Below, piece after piece: positions 13,208 through 17,738 of a stretch of DNA of 17,738 nucleotides (positions within the stretch are counted from its first letter, which is position 1; each line of letters begins with the position of its first letter). The notes beneath the pieces were generated by a model. That model saw nothing but the letters and a program-made list of their open reading frames with translations. It had not been told where the DNA came from and did no database searches. Source of the stretch: Vampirovibrionales bacterium. Lineage in GTDB: Bacteria > Cyanobacteriota > Vampirovibrionia > Vampirovibrionales > JAJTHC01. The stretch is from contig JAJTHC010000054.1 of assembly GCA_021299615.1 (NCBI GenBank), forward strand, positions 1 to 17,738, in the 5' to 3' direction. The position numbers and the translations under genes are program-made.

Positions 13208-15171
13208 TACAAGTGTTTCAAGAAACGAAACGCATAAGGAGGCAAACGTAAATAAGGACTATTCAACACCTCATCATTTAAAAGATCTACAAAATTATAG
13301 TGTGGCGTCGTGACGTCTTTTAAGTCAAACATAACTGCTTTTGCACTCAAGTTAATCAACACCCATACCGTTTCATGTTCACTTTGGCGTTGAAAAGCCA
13401 ATATCGAACTATGACTTTCTTTAGCAAAAGAAAGTGGGCTTAACTCTCCTCGTCGTAAGGCTTCACTAGCTAAGCGAGTTTCAATCAGCCCCTGCATTTG
13501 TTGAAATAAAACACCTTTAGTATTATGGCGTCGTTTCAGGACTTGGCTAAGGGTGTCTGCGTTTAAAGGCGAACGGTTGATGTCTCGGCTGTCATAGGTC
13601 GAGCTTAGGGCGGTTTGCCCCGTCGCTTGAATCATCGCAAGCCGTTGAGCAGACGCTTCTTCCGCAAAGCTAGTATTATTGACTTCACCCAATTCGTCCC
13701 CAAAATAGATAATAGGTAAACCAGGTAAGCTTAATAAAAAGGCGTATGCCATAATAATACGACGGGGATCTTCGTCCAAAAAGCTCGCCAATCTTCCGCT
13801 AACACCCAAGCCACTTCGGAAGCTTTCGCCTTTACTTTCAAGCTTTTCATACAAACGTTTACGGGTGTCGACATCCGTCATTTCAAGGGTGAGTTCGTCA
13901 TGCACACGCAGGAACATCGCCCAAGCACACGTATGGGGAATCGGTGGTGTTTCTTCCATAGCTTGCCAAAACAGAGATGCACGTTCTTCCAATAGGCTTC
14001 CCCAAATAGCGGGCATTACAGGAAAGTGATAGCAAACCTGCACTTCTGAACTACGGTGCTTCGGCGAATCTGCTGTTCCAAAATAGGGTAAAATGTCTTG
14101 TGGCCATTGGCAGGCTTCGGCTTGAAAAATCGTGCTAGGGGCGAGTAACTGTAAGAAGCAACTCATGGCTTCCACCACAGCATGGGTACGAGGACGATTT
14201 TCACCGTCGGTGCCAAAATCCTTAATCAAGTAAGGAATGGCATCCAAACGAAAAATATCGACGCCTTCATTCACCCAAAATGAAATGACGTTTAAGACAT
14301 CCAGTAAAACATGAGGGTTTTCCCAGTTTAGATCTAACTGAAATGGATAAAAAGAGTGGTAAAAATAGTAATCTTGCCCATTGACGTTGATGGGGCGGTA
14401 ATGACATTCAACTTGATCAGGAAACATTAAACGACGAGACGACACGGTACCATCGCCTTCGGTGTAATCGCACACAATGCCTCGTTGTTCATCTCTATAA
14501 CGCTTATAAACAGGGGCTTCTTTTCGATACACAAAGTAATCCAGCTTTTCAGGGTTGCCTGCTAAAGCTTGTTGAAACCACGGATGCTGATCGCTAATGT
14601 GATTTAAAATCAAGTCTGATTTAAGTTTAAAGCCCATGGCAGACGCCTTGTCTCTAAAACGACGAAAGGCATCTAGTCCGCCTAGGTCTTCACGCACATT
14701 GGTGTAATCAGACACGTCAAAGCCAGCATCCCCAAGAGGCGATGACATAAACGGTAAAATATAAAGCGTGGTAACCCCTAAGCTTTTTAAGTAAGGTAAT
14801 TGTTCACGAATGGCGTCGAAATCGCCTTGTCCTTTGCTTCCATGACTAACGCCAAAACGTTCAGGATAAAGCATGTAAACCACTTCGTCTTTGACCCAGT
14901 CCACAGAACGTTGATCATCTAAGACTTGACGAGAAGCCAAACGGGCTTTACGACTTTTTTGGAGTTGCTGAAAAATAACAGGCATCAAGCTAGCCACGGT
15001 GGATTCGCCGTAAACATCTACTAAAGCGTTTTGCATACGTTGCCACAAGGTTTTGGGATTACCGTGAATGGCTTGAACGTGTGGGCTATACGTCCACGAG
15101 TATTTTAGTTTAGTGGGTTGTGCTTGAAAAAGTCTTGTGCGAATGCGTTTACGTTGCGTCGTCGTGGACAT
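13207..15171 (-). CDS. GH13 alpha-amylase-family enzyme (amylosucrase or trehalose-synthase-like)
   Basis: 654 residues. The (beta/alpha)8 glycosidase core carries all catalytic residues: the nucleophile Asp at about 310 in IFRLDAIPYL, the acid Glu at about 352 in FQAEACQW and the stabilising Asp at about 425 in RVHDELTLE. LGDAGFDVSDYTNVREDLGG and DLILNHISDQHPWFQ fit subfamilies that act on sucrose or trehalose. AEACQWPQDILPYFG and CYHFPVMP recall trehalose synthases. The helical N-terminal domain (about residues 1-110) and VSGRLASFL...LPIIYFGDELGEVNN recall amylosucrases. Which reaction it runs (glucan building, sucrose splitting or trehalose/maltose interchange) is not decided. ATG 15171 has GAAGGAAG just upstream. 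It is divergent from coaX, with 65 bp between the starts. Confidence 0.85.
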   Translation of the reverse strand: MSTTTQRKRIRTRLFQAQPTKLKYSWTYSPHVQAIHGNPKTLWQRMQNALVDVYGESTVASLMPVIFQQLQKSRKARLASRQVLDDQRSVDWVKDEVVYMLYPERFGVSHGSKGQGDFDAIREQLPYLKSLGVTTLYILPFMSSPLGDAGFDVSDYTNVREDLGGLDAFRRFRDKASAMGFKLKSDLILNHISDQHPWFQQALAGNPEKLDYFVYRKEAPVYKRYRDEQRGIVCDYTEGDGTVSSRRLMFPDQVECHYRPINVNGQDYYFYHSFYPFQLDLNWENPHVLLDVLNVISFWVNEGVDIFRLDAIPYLIKDFGTDGENRPRTHAVVEAMSCFLQLLAPSTIFQAEACQWPQDILPYFGTADSPKHRSSEVQVCYHFPVMPAIWGSLLEERASLFWQAMEETPPIPHTCAWAMFLRVHDELTLEMTDVDTRKRLYEKLESKGESFRSGLGVSGRLASFLDEDPRRIIMAYAFLLSLPGLPIIYFGDELGEVNNTSFAEEASAQRLAMIQATGQTALSSTYDSRDINRSPLNADTLSQVLKRRHNTKGVLFQQMQGLIETRLASEALRRGELSPLSFAKESHSSILAFQRQSEHETVWVLINLSAKAVMFDLKDVTTPHYNFVDLLNDEVLNSPYLRLPPYAFRFLKHL

Positions 15172-15221
15172 GGTCTTCCTTCATTTCATCAATACAAATA
15201 ATATATAAGCGAATCGTGTTG

Positions 15222-15230
15222 TGCTATAAT
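15222..15230 (+). promoter_or_regulatory. coaX: Extended -10 promoter of coaX
   Basis: TGCTATAAT gives a perfect -10 with the TGn extension; no good -35 is seen. The expected start of transcription, about 7 nt after the box, falls on or next to the coaX ATG at 15237. The message would then be leaderless. Confidence 0.6.
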
Positions 15231-15236
15231 GGATCC

Positions 15237-16025
15237 ATGAATACGGTCGCCAAAACAAGTCACGCCCCTCATACTTCTTATTGTACACATGATATGGACG
15301 CTGGCAATACAGCATTCAAAGTGTTTTTTAAAGATGCCGAAAATCAGGTGCAGGTCAAAGCGTTTTCAACGCACGCCCTGCTTGAAAATCCTACGCCGTT
15401 GCTGGATTTTTTACACGCTCAAAATGCTCAAGCGTTGCGGTGGCGGTCGTCTTTACCAGAAGCGTCTCAAGTAATTTTGAAAGAGGCGTTAAGTTTGTGG
15501 GAGCTTCACCTTCTTGAAAAAGAGGCACTCTTACCAGCCTTAGAAACGTGGCACTATAACACGGTTCAATTGGGTTTGGATCGTATGCTTCATATTGTGG
15601 CGGCTCGGCAATCGGTGAAAACCCCTTCGCTTGTTGTGATTTCAGCAGGCACGGGCACGACGGTGGATTTCATTTTAGATCATACCCACCTTGGTGGCTG
15701 GATTCAATGCGGTTTCGGTTTGTGGCAAGAGGCTCTTGTTGAAAAAGCTCCTCATTTGGCGACATCTTTTAGTGAAGAGCCTTCTTACGATTTAGGCATT
15801 GATACATCTACCGCTTTGGCGTATGGGGGGCATCGTCCTTATGTGTTGGGCTTGGCTCATGCTGTTCGAGAGCAGGTGCTGGCTCGTTTTAAAGAAGAGG
15901 CTCCTGCGGTTATTTTAACAGGGGGTTATGCGGAAGCTTTACGCAACACAGGTGTTGAAGAGGCTTTGGGGATGCCTTTCCTACACGCCCCTTATTTGGG
16001 GACGTTTTACGAGATGGGTGTATAG
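15237..16025 (+). CDS. coaX: Type III pantothenate kinase
   Basis: 262 residues, the usual length. CoaX phosphorylates pantothenate with ATP, the first step of coenzyme A synthesis. Family marks are DAGNTAFK (residues 21-28, phosphate-binding DxGNT), LGLDRMLHIVAAR (GxDR segment), VISAGTGTTVDF (usually DxGTATT; here the leading Asp is replaced by Ser-Ala), LGGWIQCGFG (usually GGxIxPG), DTSTALAYGG and VILTGGYAE. The ATG at 15237 has no Shine-Dalgarno sequence, but a TGCTATAAT box ends 6 nt before it. A later ATG at 15294 would start directly at MDAGNT, closer to the usual family start, but it also lacks a ribosome site. The longer open frame from 15120 would cross the promoter and is rejected. 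The stop codon TAG is formed by the TATAGCC edge of a mobile-element remnant. Confidence 0.88.
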   Translation: MNTVAKTSHAPHTSYCTHDMDAGNTAFKVFFKDAENQVQVKAFSTHALLENPTPLLDFLHAQNAQALRWRSSLPEASQVILKEALSLWELHLLEKEALLPALETWHYNTVQLGLDRMLHIVAARQSVKTPSLVVISAGTGTTVDFILDHTHLGGWIQCGFGLWQEALVEKAPHLATSFSEEPSYDLGIDTSTALAYGGHRPYVLGLAHAVREQVLARFKEEAPAVILTGGYAEALRNTGVEEALGMPFLHAPYLGTFYEMGV

Positions 16026-16104
16026 CCATTTTAAAGCTTCTTTTATAGTACTTTAAATAATTTCCCCTACTTGTCTATACTTTGTCGCTACGATTATTTT
16101 GTTC
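16021..16104 (-). mobile_element. Broken family D element
   Basis: It contains TATAGTACTTTAAATAATTT, CCCCTACTTGTCTATAC, TTTGTCGCTACGATTATTTTGTTC, the right half of a D element in reverse. TATAGCC stands at its outer edge. It is cut where A3 begins, and the rest does not reappear beyond A3, so this is a deletion rather than a simple nested insertion. Confidence 0.7.
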
Positions 16105-16252
16105 ATACCATTTAAACGATTGAATAGCGTATAGGTGGATTCTAGGAGCCTAGACTCACAGATGGGCGAGGTGTACACAAACGTACATAAGCACATCGAG
16201 AATCGTAGCGACAACGAAGACGCCAGACGCTATTTAATCGTTTAATTGGTAT
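16105..16252 (+). mobile_element. Short inverted-repeat element, family A (copy A3)
   Basis: 148 bp, with four differences by eye from A2. All parts are intact, including the ends, TCTAGGAGCCTAGA, the TGTAC-ACAAAC-GTACA hairpin and CGTAGCGACAACG. It lies between the convergent coaX and trhO, 53 bp from the trhO stop. Confidence 0.85.
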
Positions 16253-16305
16253 AAGTTTGAGCCTAAACCCGTCATCAGCTCCCATAAAAAACAGGGGTAA
16301 GCAAG

Positions 16306-17217
16306 CTACTCAAACAAACCTGCGTCGCTTTGACGTTGACGCATCCGCAAGCGAGCGATGGATTCTGGGGTAAGGCGATCCACACAATGCAAGCAAGACA
16401 CGCCTTTTTCAAAGGATGCTAGCGTACGGTCGGCTGGCTTCAAAGGCCATCCGCAATTAAAGCACATTTCGTAACCCTCTTCCGCCAAGCCATGCCCCAC
16501 GGCGACACGACGGTCAAAAACAAAGCACGCCCCATCCCACAAGCTTTCTTCAGGCGGAATCTCCTCCAAATACTTAAGGATGCCTCCCTTGAGGTGATAC
16601 ACCGTTTCAAAACCTTGATTCAACATAAAACTTGACGCCTTTTCGCAACGAATGCCCCCTGTGCAGAACATGGCGACTTTCTTCGTTTTCGTGGGGTCTA
16701 ATTGCTCTTCCACATAAGGCACAAATTCCGTAAAGGCATCAATATGCGGATTCACCGCATTTTTAAAGGTACCAATCGTCATTTCATACTCATTGCGAGT
16801 ATCCAAGACCAAGACATCAGGATCTTCTAACAACGCATTCCAGTCTTGAGGCTCCACATAAGTACCGACGACTTCTGCAGGTGTGGCTTTAGGTGTTCGC
16901 ATGGTGACGATTTCTTTTTTAATCTGCACTTTCATGCGTCGAAAGGGTTTTCCTTCGGCGTAAGAACTTTTAACTTCGCCTTGGCTCACGTGGAAAAGGG
17001 TTTCTAAATCTTCTAAAATAGCCTTCATGGCGGATTCCGTCCCTGCAATCGTGCCGTTAATACCTTCAGGTGCAAGCAGTAAAGTCCCACAAAGCTGGAG
17101 TTCATCACAGCGAGCTTGCAGGCTTGCCTTAAGGGCATCCAAATTTTCAAGTGTTACAAATCGATACAATGCCAGCACTTTCCAAGCTGAAAACGATTCG
17201 ATTAAGTTAGCACTCAT
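16306..17217 (-). CDS. trhO: tRNA uridine(34) hydroxylase TrhO (rhodanese-like, YceA family)
   Basis: 303 residues, typical length. TrhO carries out oxygen-dependent hydroxylation of uridine 34 to 5-hydroxyuridine in some tRNAs. The N-terminal ferredoxin-like part includes GTLLLAPEGINGTIAG and PFRRMKVQIKKEIVTM. The rhodanese domain follows, from about residue 125, with VLDTRNEYE and the active-site loop FCTGGIRCEKAS (Cys at about 185) and then YHLKGGILKYLEE. The C-terminal segment has CFVFDRRVAVGHGL and paired cysteines (CFNCG and CLHC), which may bind zinc. The ATG at 17217 has AGAAAGG 8-9 nt upstream. It is transcribed alone and convergent with coaX, and a palindrome lies in its leader (17231-17259). 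No missing residues were noticed. Confidence 0.95.
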   Translation of the reverse strand: MSANLIESFSAWKVLALYRFVTLENLDALKASLQARCDELQLCGTLLLAPEGINGTIAGTESAMKAILEDLETLFHVSQGEVKSSYAEGKPFRRMKVQIKKEIVTMRTPKATPAEVVGTYVEPQDWNALLEDPDVLVLDTRNEYEMTIGTFKNAVNPHIDAFTEFVPYVEEQLDPTKTKKVAMFCTGGIRCEKASSFMLNQGFETVYHLKGGILKYLEEIPPEESLWDGACFVFDRRVAVGHGLAEEGYEMCFNCGWPLKPADRTLASFEKGVSCLHCVDRLTPESIARLRMRQRQSDAGLFE

Positions 17218-17230
17218 TATTTTAACCTTT

Positions 17231-17259
17231 CTATAGAAGAAAACGTTTTTATTCTATAG
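17231..17259. promoter_or_regulatory. 29-bp palindrome in the trhO leader
   Basis: CTATAGAA (17231-17238) and TTCTATAG (17252-17259) are perfect inverted repeats around AAAACGTTTT, itself a palindrome. The site overlaps the ribosome-binding region of trhO (AGAAAGG uses its right edge on the minus strand). It could be a repressor site or an RNA hairpin that hides the ribosome site; neither is shown. Confidence 0.5.
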
Positions 17260-17413
17260 GAAACAAAGATTTTTGTCTTCTTTAAAATCGGCTTTCGTCC
17301 CTTTTCGTCCCCTTGAAAGGTGAAATCAAAAGAGGATTGAAACCTTCTTCGTTTGCATTACTCCTTTTTATGTTAAAATTAAGCTGTGTATACTATTTTT
17401 CGAGGGAAGTTCA

Positions 17414-17738
17414 TTGCAACAGATTGAAAATGCCTCCTATATGCGAAGGTCTGTCCCTCATTTAAATGGGTATAGTACTTTTGTGATGGCATTTCTTCTA
17501 GTGGCTTGCCTTTGTTCTCCTTCGCTTGTTCTGGCTCAAACGACGGTGACAGAGATTCAAAAAACCCTCAATGAAGGCTCTGGCGTTGAAGGGGGCGTCC
17601 CCAATTACGACAAATCCATTACGGTGCATCACGTTTATATTGAAGGCAATACGCTGGTCGATGAAGCTCGCCTGCGTAATGTGATGACTCTTCGTCCTGG
17701 CGTCGTCTACAGTAAAAACGCCTTGCAAAGCGATTTAA
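17414..17738 (+). CDS. Outer-membrane assembly protein of the BamA/Omp85 family, 5' part
   Basis: The frame is open to the right edge (108 residues visible). A TTG start at 17414 is chosen because GAGGG stands 7 nt upstream; the ATG at 17441 lacks a ribosome site. A signal peptide follows: basic MRRS (residues 10-13), the hydrophobic run FVMAFLLVACLCSPSLVLA, and probable cleavage after Ala41. After a short linker, a POTRA-type segment begins at about residue 68: ITVHHVYIEGNTLVDEARLR and then TLRPGVVYSKNALQSDL (the family pattern I.V..V.IEGN..V......G..Y....L..DL). BamA and its relatives insert beta-barrel proteins into the outer membrane, so the cell should be diderm. BamA, TamA or another POTRA protein cannot be told apart from this part. 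A TATACT box at 17389-17394 could be its -10. Confidence 0.75.
   Translation, partial: MQQIENASYMRRSVPHLNGYSTFVMAFLLVACLCSPSLVLAQTTVTEIQKTLNEGSGVEGGVPNYDKSITVHHVYIEGNTLVDEARLRNVMTLRPGVVYSKNALQSDL

Noticed and set aside
15120..15236. N-terminal extension of coaX
   Set aside because: It would overlap the start of the divergent GH13 gene and cross the coaX promoter; the added residues match nothing in the family.
16253..16305. Terminator for trhO
   Set aside because: Only a weak CCC/GGG pairing around a T-run can be drawn; not enough to call.

Overview
The window is about 17.7 kb of moderate-GC bacterial DNA. It carries ten chromosomal genes or gene parts and an unusually dense set of short inverted-repeat elements. 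The genes are mostly housekeeping. The organism looks diderm, because the last gene encodes a signal peptide followed by a POTRA domain of the Omp85/BamA type. No rRNA, tRNA, transposase, phage gene or CRISPR array is visible. I cannot assign a taxon from sequence alone; a Melainabacteria/Vampirovibrio-like relative is only a guess.

Layout. 1-1328 (+): end of a long Ala/Lys/Thr-rich coiled-coil repeat protein, closed by a perfect hairpin terminator. 1329-2360: about 1 kb without a gene, holding four short mobile elements and a seven-unit 22-bp tandem array. 2361-4172 (-): typA/bipA. 4390-4674 (+): a RelE-like toxin gene broken by an element. 4707-5162 (-): yaiI (DUF188). 5353-7533 (-): rsgA-ispA, with the rsgA stop touching the ispA start. 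7561-7920: a pile of three elements. 7920-9515 (-): leucyl aminopeptidase. 9682-12831 (-): large AddB-like PD-(D/E)XK nuclease. 13207-15171 (-): GH13 alpha-glucan or sucrose enzyme. 15237-16025 (+): type III pantothenate kinase. 16306-17217 (-): trhO. 17414-end (+): start of a BamA/Omp85 protein.

The most notable content lies between the genes. About fifteen complete or broken elements of roughly 140-150 bp recur here. They have terminal inverted repeats (TIRs) beginning TATACC, TATAGCC or TAGGTAG, and their ends fit insertion at TA. The ends and the cores are shuffled: the same ends carry different cores, and the same core sits inside different ends. Families A, C, D and E share an apical hairpin (TGTAS, six-base loop ACARAC or similar, STACA). 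Its stem changes in a compensatory way (TGTAC/GTACA versus TGTAG/CTACA), and it sits on lower stems of unrelated sequence that still pair. This suggests selection on the folded form rather than a plain decaying MITE.

A second pattern is that seven of the ten complete gene 3' ends lie within 5 bp of an element end or overlap one, so the elements appear to dock at stop codons. One element has split a toxin gene, and removing it together with one TA restores the reading frame exactly. All statements about folding, function and mobility are inferences from reading this sequence; no search or folding program was run.
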